Below are positions 57,354 to 64,000 of a stretch of 64,000 nucleotides of DNA, one piece after another. A program made the position numbers and the translations under genes. Source of the DNA: Murinocardiopsis flavida (GTDB taxonomy: Bacteria > Actinomycetota > Actinomycetes > Streptosporangiales > Streptosporangiaceae); contig NZ_PYGA01000031.1 of assembly GCF_003014485.1 (NCBI RefSeq), forward strand, positions 1 through 64,000, written 5' to 3'. The first letter of the stretch is position 1. Every line of letters starts with the position of its first letter. The notes below the pieces were generated by a model, which made no database searches, was not told where the DNA came from, and worked only from the letters and a program-made list of their open reading frames with translations.

Positions 57354-58379
57354 GTGATATCGGATCAACCAGAACTCGCGCTCGACCGCATCGAGTGCGC
57401 CGCTCGCACCCTGGGTGCGGGTGGTCTGGTCGCGTTCCCCACCGAGACCGTGTACGGGCTCGGCGCCGATGCCGAGAACGTCGGCGCTGTGGAGCGTGTC
57501 TTCGCGGTGAAGGGGCGGCCCACGACGCATCCGCTGATCGTGCACCTGGGCGGCGCGCATCAGCTCGCCGAGTGGGCGGCCGACGTGCCCGACACGGCGC
57601 ACCTCATCGCCGAACGCTTCTGGCCGGGTCCGCTGACGCTGGTGCTTCGGCGAGCGGACCGTGTTCCCCGCGCGGTCACCGGTGGCCTCGACACCGTCGC
57701 GCTGCGGGTGCCGAACCATCCGGTCGCCTTGGAGACGCTGACGGCTTTCGGCGGCGGGGTGGCGGCTCCGTCGGCCAACCGCTTCGGCGAGGTCAGCCCC
57801 ACGACGGCCCGTCATGTCCGTGAGGGGTTGGGCGCGGACGTCGACTATGTGCTGGACGGTGGCCCGTGCTCGGTCGGCGTCGAGTCCACCATCGTCGATC
57901 TCACGGGTGAGCCGGCGATCCTGCGCCCCGGCGGTGTGAGCCGAGAGGATCTCGAACACGTACTGGGCCGTGCCGTGTCGGTGCGGGCCAAGAGCGCTGT
58001 TCGGGTTCCGGGCCAGTTCCCGTCGCACTACGCGCCGCGGGCCCGGGTTCTCCTGGTCGAGCCGGACCGGGTGCTCGACAACGCCGAACTCCTGGTGGGG
58101 CGAGGGCGCCGGGTCGGTGTCCTTCTTCCCCCCGAGTTCGCGGGTGACGCCGCTTCGTGTTCCGCGCGACACGTCATCGCGGTACCGGACTCGGCCGCAC
58201 AGTACGCGCAGCGGCTCTATGAGTTCCTCCACGACTTCGACCGGCACGAATGTGAGGTCATCGTGGCATCGCTTCCCTCCCCGGAGGGGATCGGATCGGC
58301 GATCGCGGATCGGCTCGGCCGGGCGGCCGGGCCCCGTGATCAGGCGAGTCGCGACTCCGACCGATTCAACGGTCGTTGA
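57354..58379 (+). CDS. L-threonylcarbamoyladenylate synthase (Sua5/YwlC)
   Basis: A 341-residue two-domain Sua5. The YrdC-like catalytic domain (residues 1-205) has GGLVAFPTETVYGLGADAEN, AVKGRPTTHPLIVH, and APSANRFGEVSPT. The C-terminal SUA5 domain follows a linker with FPSHYAPRARVLLVEPDR. The enzyme makes threonylcarbamoyl-AMP from threonine, bicarbonate and ATP for the t6A37 tRNA modification. GTG start with GAGGGGTGA upstream. Its 3' end overlaps the murF 3' end by 14 nt on the opposite strand. It may be a second copy, since actinomycetes usually keep one near prfA/prmC. Confidence 0.93.
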   Translation: MISDQPELALDRIECAARTLGAGGLVAFPTETVYGLGADAENVGAVERVFAVKGRPTTHPLIVHLGGAHQLAEWAADVPDTAHLIAERFWPGPLTLVLRRADRVPRAVTGGLDTVALRVPNHPVALETLTAFGGGVAAPSANRFGEVSPTTARHVREGLGADVDYVLDGGPCSVGVESTIVDLTGEPAILRPGGVSREDLEHVLGRAVSVRAKSAVRVPGQFPSHYAPRARVLLVEPDRVLDNAELLVGRGRRVGVLLPPEFAGDAASCSARHVIAVPDSAAQYAQRLYEFLHDFDRHECEVIVASLPSPEGIGSAIADRLGRAAGPRDQASRDSDRFNGR

Positions 58380-59754
58380 GGGCGGCGACGAGGTCTTCGA
58401 GGCGGGCGGCCCGGGAGGCCTTGATCAAAACGAGATCGCCGGGGTGAAGGCCGCGGTGGAGGGCGTCGTGGGCCTGCCGTGCGTCACGGACGGAGACGAT
58501 GTCGAGGTCGTCGCGTGCGGCGCGGGCGGCGTCGGCGATCAGGGCTGCGTGGTCATCGCCGACCACGACCAGGAGGTCGAGAGCGGCCTGTGCGGCGAGC
58601 ACGCCCAGGTGGCGATGGGCGTGAGCGGCGTGCTCTCCGAGTTCGGCCATCTCTCCCAGGACCGCGATGCGGCGACGCGCGGTCACCGAGGCCAGCGCGG
58701 TGAGTGCGGCCGCCATTGAGTCCGGGTTCGCGTTGTACGCGTCGTGGATGAGGGTGACGCCGTCATCGCGGACGATGGTCTGCATGCGTCCGGCGGATCT
58801 GGGTCGCGCGTCGGTCAGAGCTTGGGCGATCATCGCGGTGTCCAGGCCCAGGCCATGAGCGGTCGCCGCGACGGCGAGCGCGTTGCCGATGTGGTGTCGG
58901 CCGGTGAGCGAGAGTGTGACGGGCGCGGCGCCCTCGGGGGTGCGCAGGGTGAATTCCGCGCGACCGTCCGGGGTGAGGCGCACGTCGCGGGCGTGCACGC
59001 GTGTCGGGCCGGGATGGTGGCTCCACCACAGGGGACGGGCACGGGTTCGGTCCGCCATGGCTGAGACGAGCGGATCGTCGGCGTTGAGGACGGCGAGGCC
59101 GCCGTGGTCGGCATCGGGGAGTCCGGCGACCAGTTCGCTCTTGGCCGCGGCGATCCCGGCCTGCCCGTCGGGGTACTGGCCGATGTGGGCGGTGCCGACG
59201 TTGAGCACCACGCCTACATGGGGCGTGACCAGGTCGCACAGGTAGCCGAGGTGCCCGCGGCCCCGGGCGCCCATCTCCAGGACGAGGTAGCGCGTGTCGG
59301 GGGTGGCGCGCAGGACCGTGAGGGGGAATCCGAGTTCGTTGTTGTACGAACCGTCGGTGGCGGTGACGGGACCGTGGTGCGCCAGCACCTGGGCGGCGAG
59401 ATCCTTGGTGCTGGTCTTTCCGTTCGATCCGGTGATGCCGATGACGGTCGCCGACAGCTGGCCTGCCACGTGGCGGGCCAGCGCGCCGAGCGCGACGGTG
59501 ACATCGGCGACCTGGACGGCCGGGGCGGCCACCGGCCGTGAGGCGAGTACCAGCGCCGCGCCTGCGGCGATGGCGGCCGGGGCATGGTCGTGCCCATCGG
59601 TGTGCCGACCGGGGACCGCGGCGAACAGGCCCCCGGGGTGGACCCGGCGTGAGTCGATGCTCGCGGGTGCCGTGACCGGCAGCAGGGGGTCGGTGCCAGC
59701 GGTCAGGTGGCCTCCGGTGGCCGCGGCGATGGCGGTTGCGGTCAGAGGTATCAC
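58366..59754 (-). CDS. murF: MurF-type UDP-MurNAc-tripeptide D-Ala-D-Ala ligase
   Basis: A 462-residue Mur ligase. The ATP P-loop is ITGSNGKTSTKD (109-116 core), with the MurF N-terminal domain (ASIDSRRVHPGGLFAAVPGR), EMGARGRGHLGYLC, and HDAYNANPDSMAAALTALA. It adds D-Ala-D-Ala to the UDP-MurNAc-tripeptide precursor. The dcw operon normally holds murF; this copy stands alone beside stress genes, so it is probably an accessory paralogue. Its GTG start overlaps the stop of a tiny DUF6671 remnant (GTGA), implying translation coupling and control by the upstream winged-helix gene. Confidence 0.93.
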   Translation of the reverse strand: MIPLTATAIAAATGGHLTAGTDPLLPVTAPASIDSRRVHPGGLFAAVPGRHTDGHDHAPAAIAAGAALVLASRPVAAPAVQVADVTVALGALARHVAGQLSATVIGITGSNGKTSTKDLAAQVLAHHGPVTATDGSYNNELGFPLTVLRATPDTRYLVLEMGARGRGHLGYLCDLVTPHVGVVLNVGTAHIGQYPDGQAGIAAAKSELVAGLPDADHGGLAVLNADDPLVSAMADRTRARPLWWSHHPGPTRVHARDVRLTPDGRAEFTLRTPEGAAPVTLSLTGRHHIGNALAVAATAHGLGLDTAMIAQALTDARPRSAGRMQTIVRDDGVTLIHDAYNANPDSMAAALTALASVTARRRIAVLGEMAELGEHAAHAHRHLGVLAAQAALDLLVVVGDDHAALIADAARAARDDLDIVSVRDARQAHDALHRGLHPGDLVLIKASRAARLEDLVAALNDR

Positions 59755-59897
59755 GTGGTCGGGCTCCTGCGCGCGAAGGCTCTCGGCTCGTCGGTGTCGA
59801 CGTCGTCGGCGAGGGCCGGGACCGGGGCCCGCTGTTCGGCGTGTCGGGTGGCCAGTGCGGCGTGTGTGTCCGAGCAGGGCTGGGCGGTGGCGATCAC
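59751..59897 (-). pseudogene. DUF6671 remnant (duplicate 5' end)
   Basis: A 48-codon frame: VIATAQPCSDTHAALATRHA, EQRAPVPALADDVDTDEPRA, FARRSPTT. Alignment with the intact DUF6671 protein (TTTAHPYSDARVALATRHAK ... LADDVDTDEL) shows clear homology with an internal deletion of about 12 residues and loss of everything after residue 50. The start overlaps the winged-helix stop, and the stop overlaps the murF start. It still works as a translation bridge between the two. Confidence 0.85.
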
Positions 59898-60193
59898 GCG
59901 ACCTGGTCAGGGTCGATGCGGGTGCCGATGAGCACGGCCACGAGTTCCCCGATGGCGGTGTCGCGGTCCATCGGATGCCGCAGCGGCAACTCGGCGTGGA
60001 GCCGGTAGCGGTTGCGGCGCCCTTCGCGCTCCCGTTCCAGGTATCCGGCTTCGACGAGGTCCGCCACGATGCGCTGTGCGGCCCGTTCGGTGATGCCCAC
60101 CTGCTCGGCGATGTCCCGCAGCCGGGCCTGGGGATCCCGTACCACGCACAGCAGTACGTGGGCGTGATTGGTGAGAAACGTCCACTCCTGCAT
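59894..60193 (-). CDS. Winged-helix regulator (copy 1)
   Basis: A 99-residue winged-helix protein: MQEWTFLTNHAHVLLCVVRD, PQARLRDIAEQVGITERAAQ, RIVADLVEAGYLEREREGRR, NRYRLHAELPLRHPMDRDTA. This is the MarR/ArsR-like family widespread in actinomycetes. It is nearly identical to copy 2 at 63297-63605. ATG at 60193. First gene of an operon leading through the DUF6671 remnant into murF. Divergent from the universal stress protein, with the operator-like motif between. Confidence 0.9.
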   Translation of the reverse strand: MQEWTFLTNHAHVLLCVVRDPQARLRDIAEQVGITERAAQRIVADLVEAGYLEREREGRRNRYRLHAELPLRHPMDRDTAIGELVAVLIGTRIDPDQVA

Positions 60194-60254
60194 GCTCAGT
60201 ACCTTACCCCACCTCCCCGTAGTGAGTATCGCGCTTTCTGACACGCGTATTTCA

Positions 60255-60276
60255 TGTCGTACAATTCGTGTTGTGT
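60255..60276. promoter_or_regulatory. Tandem operator motif (copy 1)
   Basis: TGTCGTAC, 6 nt, TGTTGTGT: a direct repeat with 14-nt period located 62 nt upstream of the winged-helix gene. The same motif with the same spacing precedes copy 2 (63657-63678), while much of the flanking DNA has diverged. Probable binding site of the winged-helix protein. Confidence 0.6.
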
Positions 60277-60354
60277 GCCTCACACGTCGCCGATGGCGAG
60301 GGAGGTCATCGGGTGTGCGTGTAGGCGACGACCTCAACGAAGGATCGGATCGCC

Positions 60355-61239
60355 ATGACCGCCACCATCGTCGTCGGTGTCGACGGTTCGCCCGGCTCTG
60401 TGGCCGCTCTCGGTTGGGCTGCCGCGGAGGCCCGCTTCCGTCGCTCGAATCTGCGCCTGATGTACGCCTTGCAGGTGCCGCTCACCGTTCGCTCCTTCGG
60501 TGAATCGGATGCCGTGCAACCTACGGCCGCCCTTCGGGAGCGTGCGGAGTGCGCACTGGTGGAGGCTCGTCATCGGCTCGCCTTCCAGGCACCCAGGGTG
60601 CAGGTCGAGACGTCGGTGGCGTTGCGTCCGGCATTGGACGCTTTAGCGCTCGCGTCCCACGATGCCGAGCTCGTGGTGGTTGGCACGCACCGGTTCGGCG
60701 TGCTGGGCGGGCGTGCTTTCGGCTCGGTCGGTGGCAGATTGGCGGCCCGCGCCTGCTGCCCCGTGGTGGTGGTGCCTGCCGGTTGGGTGTCGCCGGACCA
60801 CGGCTCGATCGTGGTGGGAGTGGACGGGTCGGCACACGGCGACGCCGCGTTGCGGTTCGCCCTTGCCGAAGCCGTTCACCGGTCGGCCGGGGTGGTGGCC
60901 GTCCGCGCCTACCACGTCACGTTGCCGGGAGCGATCGACAACCCGTACGCCTACAGGAAGGCCGCTGAGCGGGAACACCGGTGCGCTGAGGATCTGGCCC
61001 AGGAGGCCGTCGAGCGGGCTCTGGCCGTGACGGGGCTGGTCGTGCCCGTCGTCGCGCGCGCAGCGGTCGGCCGCCCCGCCGACGTGATGATCGCTGCGTC
61101 GCGCGGAGCGGAGCTCCTCGTGGTGGGTTGCCGAGGGCGCGGTCCGCTCCACAACCTGCTGCTGAGGTCGGATGGTCAAGGAGTGCTCCGCCGCGCCACC
61201 CGTCCGGTGGCGGTCGTCCGAGCCGACTCGGCCTCGTGA
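60355..61239 (+). CDS. Universal stress protein, tandem UspA domains
   Basis: A 294-residue protein with two UspA domains (about 1-140 and 150-292). Each begins with TIVVGVDGSPGSVAALGWAA or SIVVGVDGSAHGDAALRFAL. ATP-binding loops are VVGTHRFGVLGGRAFGSVGG (G-2x-G-9x-G(S/T)) and VVGCRGRGPLHNLLLRSDGQ. Such tandem Usp proteins respond to stress or dormancy. ATG at 60355. Divergent from the winged-helix gene and probably under the same operator. Confidence 0.93.
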   Translation: MTATIVVGVDGSPGSVAALGWAAAEARFRRSNLRLMYALQVPLTVRSFGESDAVQPTAALRERAECALVEARHRLAFQAPRVQVETSVALRPALDALALASHDAELVVVGTHRFGVLGGRAFGSVGGRLAARACCPVVVVPAGWVSPDHGSIVVGVDGSAHGDAALRFALAEAVHRSAGVVAVRAYHVTLPGAIDNPYAYRKAAEREHRCAEDLAQEAVERALAVTGLVVPVVARAAVGRPADVMIAASRGAELLVVGCRGRGPLHNLLLRSDGQGVLRRATRPVAVVRADSAS

Positions 61240-61302
61240 CCACGCCGCCGGCGGGCGGCGGACTGTGGCCGTGCATCGACGTTCTGCGGCGCTCGGCCCG
61301 GC

Positions 61303-62322
61303 TCACGGCTCTTCGGTGGTGTCGTCGGGCCCGGCCTCGGCGTCGTGCGCGCGAAGTGAGCCCGCGTGGGCTTTGGCCGTCGGGTCGCGGCGGGTCTTGG
61401 CCAGGCTCGCCACGGTGACCACGACCAGGATCACGACGATCACCGCCAGGCTCGCCAGCGTCGGGATCTCCGGGACCCGTTCGTCCAGGTCTACGTGGGC
61501 CCAGTGCAGGAGCAACTTCGCGCCGATGAACATCAGGATCAGCGCCAGCCCGGTCGAGAGGTACACCAGCCGGTCGAGCAAGCCCTTCACCAGGAAGAAC
61601 AGTGCGCGAAGCCCGAGCAGGGCGAACGCGTTCGCGGTGAACACGATGTAGGGCTCCTGGGTGATCCCGAAGACCGCGGGGATCGAGTCCACGGCGAACA
61701 GCAGGTCGGCGGTGCCGATCGCGATCAGCACGATGAGCATCGGCGTGACCATGCGGCGGCCGTCGACCCTGGTGAAGAGCTTGCCGCCGACGAACCCGTC
61801 GGTGACCGGCAGGACCCGCCGGGCCAGACGCACCACGGCGTTGTCCTCGATCTCGGGGTCCTCGTCGCGGTGTCGGTACAACTGGATCGCCGTGTAGATC
61901 AACAACAGGCCGAACACGAGGAACATGAAGGAGAACAGCGCCAGCAGTGCGGCTCCGAGTGCGATGAACACCGCCCGCATGGCCAGGGCGAGCACGATGC
62001 CGAAGGTCAACACCTTGTGCTGATGCTCGGTCGGCACCGCGAAGGTGGTGATGATGATGACGAAGACGAAGAGGTTGTCGACGGACAGGCTCTTCTCCAC
62101 CAGGTAGCCGACGAAGTACTCGGTGCCGAACTCGCCGCCGTAGCGCAGGGTGAACCACACACCGAAGATCAGGGCCACCGCGATGTAGAAGACCGACCAC
62201 GCGGTCGCCTCCCTGAACCCGACGTGGTGCGGTTTCAGCCAGGCGATGGTCAGGTCGGCGGCGAGCAGGGTCACGATCACGGCGATCGTGACGATCCACG
62301 TGGTGATGCCGATGTCGAGCAT
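61303..62322 (-). CDS. TerC-family membrane protein
   Basis: A 339-residue TerC protein with seven to nine membrane segments and the conserved acidic motifs ADLTIAW, SLSVDNLFVFVIIITTF and LFAVDSIPAVFGI. TerC proteins are linked to tellurite resistance, metal (Mn) handling and secreted-protein metalation. The C-terminal 40 residues are polar and disordered (AKTRRDPTAKAHAGSLRAHD). Lies 105 nt downstream of the DUF6671 gene on the same strand, the same place murF has in the sister operon. Confidence 0.93.
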   Translation of the reverse strand: MLDIGITTWIVTIAVIVTLLAADLTIAWLKPHHVGFREATAWSVFYIAVALIFGVWFTLRYGGEFGTEYFVGYLVEKSLSVDNLFVFVIIITTFAVPTEHQHKVLTFGIVLALAMRAVFIALGAALLALFSFMFLVFGLLLIYTAIQLYRHRDEDPEIEDNAVVRLARRVLPVTDGFVGGKLFTRVDGRRMVTPMLIVLIAIGTADLLFAVDSIPAVFGITQEPYIVFTANAFALLGLRALFFLVKGLLDRLVYLSTGLALILMFIGAKLLLHWAHVDLDERVPEIPTLASLAVIVVILVVVTVASLAKTRRDPTAKAHAGSLRAHDAEAGPDDTTEEP

Positions 62323-62427
62323 GTCAGTCCTCTCGCGACGGCCGGTGGGGCACCGTACCGGGAATCCGGTGTCCGCCGGCGGGTCCTGTCGACGGTCGAG
62401 TCGGCGACGCCGGACCGCGGGTTTCGA

Positions 62428-63300
62428 TCATGGATTGCACCCGTCGCAGAACGTGGGGTCGGTGCTGACCCGCCCGTCGTCTCGGGGGTGGCGGCTGCGG
62501 TGAGGACACCGCGGGCATCCGTGGATGACGGCGAGGGTCAGGGACGTGGGTTCGGAGCAACTGTCGCACGGAAGCCCGGGCTCTCGGTCCACCTGGCCGT
62601 ATCCGGGGGTTCCGCAGGCGGGGCACAACGTGGCGAGGCGGTGGGTGAGCCGGTCGGCGAGCAGGCCGATCTCGCGCATGCGCGTGGGATTGAGGTGGGC
62701 GCGCATGTCGGTCTCCAGACGGGCCAGGCCGTCCGCGGAGCGCACCGCGCACTCGTCGATCGCGGCGGCCAGTTCGACGCGGGTCCGGATGCCCTTGCGG
62801 ATGGGGCCGGGGTCCTGCGGGTCGATCGGGGCATGGGGGCGCACGATCATCGCGTGGTCGCCGAAACCGGTCCGGTCCAAAAACGCCTCGGTGGTCTCAT
62901 CGATGTGACGGGCGGTGGTGTGGGCGAAGTTGGTGGGGCCCAGGCGGCGCTCCACGATGCACAGGTTTCGGGCGGTGTCGAGGAAGGCGAGGATCTCGTC
63001 GCCGGCACTGAGCATCGGAGCCATGGGATGGGGACCGAAGGAACCTTCGCTGGCCACGGCGAGACCGAGGCCGGTCGACCGCAGGGCGAGGCGCGCCTTG
63101 CGCACGGCGGTCACGGACGGCGATGCCGCGCGCGGGACCTCACCGGTGAAAGTCCCCAGCTCGTCGGTGTCGACGTCGTCGGCGAGGACCAGGCGCAGAC
63201 CCGGGATGCGGGCCAGGGCCGGGCCCAGGGCCCGCTCTTTGGCGTGTCGGGTGGCCAGTGCGACGCGTGCGTCCGAGTAGGGGTGGGCGGTGGTGGTCAC
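62428..63300 (-). CDS. DUF6671 family protein with zinc ribbons
   Basis: A 290-residue protein: VALATRHAKERALGPALARI, DDVDTDELGTFTGEVPR, LAVASEGSFGPHPMAPMLSA, ARLETDMRAHLNPTRMREIG. At the C-terminus two cysteine clusters occur, CPACGTPGYG...CDSC and CPRCPHRS...CDGC, probably zinc ribbons. This fits the DUF6671 family, function unknown, also found in proteobacteria and cyanobacteria. GTG start overlaps the stop of winged-helix copy 2 (GTGA). A truncated relative is at 59751-59897. Confidence 0.85.
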   Translation of the reverse strand: MTTTAHPYSDARVALATRHAKERALGPALARIPGLRLVLADDVDTDELGTFTGEVPRAASPSVTAVRKARLALRSTGLGLAVASEGSFGPHPMAPMLSAGDEILAFLDTARNLCIVERRLGPTNFAHTTARHIDETTEAFLDRTGFGDHAMIVRPHAPIDPQDPGPIRKGIRTRVELAAAIDECAVRSADGLARLETDMRAHLNPTRMREIGLLADRLTHRLATLCPACGTPGYGQVDREPGLPCDSCSEPTSLTLAVIHGCPRCPHRSRHPRDDGRVSTDPTFCDGCNP

Positions 63301-63605
63301 AGGGCCTGGTCAGGGCCGTTGCGGGGACTGATGAGCATGGCCATCAGTTCTCCTATGGCGGTGTCGCGGTCCATCGGATGCCGTAGTGACAACTCGGCGT
63401 GGAGCCGGTAGCGGTTGCGGCGCCCTTCGCGCTCTCGTTCCAGGTATCCGGCTTCGACGAGGTCCGCCATGATGCGCTGTGCGGCCCGTTCGGTGATGCC
63501 CACCTGCTCGGCGATGTCCCGCAGCCGGGCCTGGGGATCCCGCACCACGCACAGCAGTACGTGGGCGTGGTTGGTGAGGAAGGTCCACTCCTGCATATCC
63601 GCCAT
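63297..63605 (-). CDS. Winged-helix regulator (copy 2)
   Basis: A 102-residue protein, nearly identical to copy 1 (MADMQEWTFLTNHAHVLLCV ...), with changes mainly at the C-terminal end (ELMAMLISPRNGPDQAL against ELVAVLIGTRIDPDQVA). ATG at 63605 or at 63596 (the latter equals the copy 1 start). First gene of an operon with DUF6671 and perhaps terC. Confidence 0.9.
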   Translation of the reverse strand: MADMQEWTFLTNHAHVLLCVVRDPQARLRDIAEQVGITERAAQRIMADLVEAGYLEREREGRRNRYRLHAELSLRHPMDRDTAIGELMAMLISPRNGPDQAL

Positions 63606-63656
63606 GGCACCCCGTCCCAGGTAACCCGTATCACGATTTTCAATACGCGCTATTGG

Positions 63657-63678
63657 TGTCGTACGATCCATGTCGTGT
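63657..63678. promoter_or_regulatory. Tandem operator motif (copy 2)
   Basis: TGTCGTAC, 6 nt, TGTCGTGT, with the same 14-nt period as at 60255-60276. It lies between the winged-helix gene and a plus-strand frame starting at 63723. Confidence 0.6.
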
Positions 63679-63722
63679 ATCGTAACACGCGTCATCAGTG
63701 TCGTGCTTGGGAGGTGGGTGTC

Positions 63723-64000
63723 ATGGGTGTCATGGGCGGCGTCGGGATGACGTGTGTGCCGACCCGGGGTGAGCCGACGGCCGACGAGGCTTCGCGGGGT
63801 CGGGTGCACCGGTGGCCCCCGTCACCGGACACGGCGATCGGCACCGGCTTGCCGGGCGCCCTCGGGCCGGAACGAGGACGGCCACTGCGCCGCGTGACCA
63901 GCGGTGAGCCCGAACGGGTGCGGAGCAGCGGTTTCCACGGGTGCGCTTTGCCCGCACATCCCCCGGAAGCCCTCGCCACCGACGTCACCGCGGCCCCGGC
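63723..64000 (+). CDS. Hypothetical protein (partial, leaves the window)
   Basis: The plus-strand frame from the ATG at 63723 has a strong ribosome site (GGGAGGT 7 nt upstream) and stays open to the window edge (92 codons): MGVMGGVGMTCVPTRGEPTA, DEASRGRVHRWPPSPD, and so on. I recognise no domain. The position, divergent from winged-helix copy 2 across the operator motif, mirrors the universal stress protein in the sister locus. A minus-strand frame over the same bases looks less convincing. Confidence 0.45.
   Translation, partial: MGVMGGVGMTCVPTRGEPTADEASRGRVHRWPPSPDTAIGTGLPGALGPERGRPLRRVTSGEPERVRSSGFHGCALPAHPPEALATDVTAAP

Noticed and set aside
61366-63411. A 681-codon plus-strand frame opposite terC and the DUF6671 gene
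   Set aside because: Shadow; the minus-strand genes carry the recognisable TerC and DUF6671 sequences and coupled starts.

Overview
This is 64 kb of very GC-rich DNA from an actinomycete. The GC-biased third codon positions, frequent GTG starts, ATGA/GTGA gene overlaps, leaderless promoters, a SARP/AfsR regulator, PadR-DUF1048 genes, a CGNR zinc-finger protein and the dense TetR regulators all point there. The genus cannot be fixed from the sequence; a Streptomyces- or Nocardiopsis-like soil actinomycete is my guess. No rRNA or tRNA gene was recognised. Most of the window is accessory chromosome.

Left part (1-15 kb): IS3 and IS630 remnants, then single genes (NTF2-fold protein, MFS pump, CGNR regulator, CPBP protease, small secreted proteins). 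A TetR-controlled FAD monooxygenase plus MFS pump follows. A complete-looking IS605-type element (tnpA/tnpB, about 11.38-13.16 kb) abuts a 5'-truncated SARP gene.

Regulators and small-molecule enzymes (15-33 kb): a lipoprotein, a full SARP regulator, a PadR-DUF1048-DUF1048 operon, a serine hydrolase, a decayed flavodoxin/ArsR pair, several TetR genes with visible palindromic operators, a GH13 alpha-glucosidase, an alpha/beta-hydrolase-SnoaL fusion, an NmrA-like reductase and an AraC regulator.

Metabolic part (33.7-49 kb): a tightly overlapping acyl-CoA-dehydrogenase/PIG-L/methyltransferase/glycosyltransferase operon followed by an esterase; a TetR/FAD-hydroxylase pair; an SDR with a promoter that looks like an ECF41 target, next to an ECF41 sigma factor; P450 plus ferredoxin; an amine-oxidase-like flavoprotein; arsenic genes acr3 and arsC without arsR; and a TetR/SDR pair.

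Defence-like part (49-57.2 kb): an IS3 remnant and a decayed lower-GC stretch, then a two-gene operon of a SLATT-type (DUF4231) membrane protein and a TIR-transmembrane-WD40 protein. After it come a DUF2637 membrane protein of the kind carried by actinomycete integrative elements, and a CRISPR array of 16 repeats and 15 spacers with no cas genes in the window.

Right part (57.3-64 kb): Sua5, MurF, a double-domain universal stress protein and TerC. These are woven around a duplicated winged-helix/DUF6671 operon. One copy is intact next to terC; in the other, DUF6671 has shrunk to about 48 codons whose stop overlaps the murF start. Both copies share a tandem operator-like motif in a divergent promoter region.
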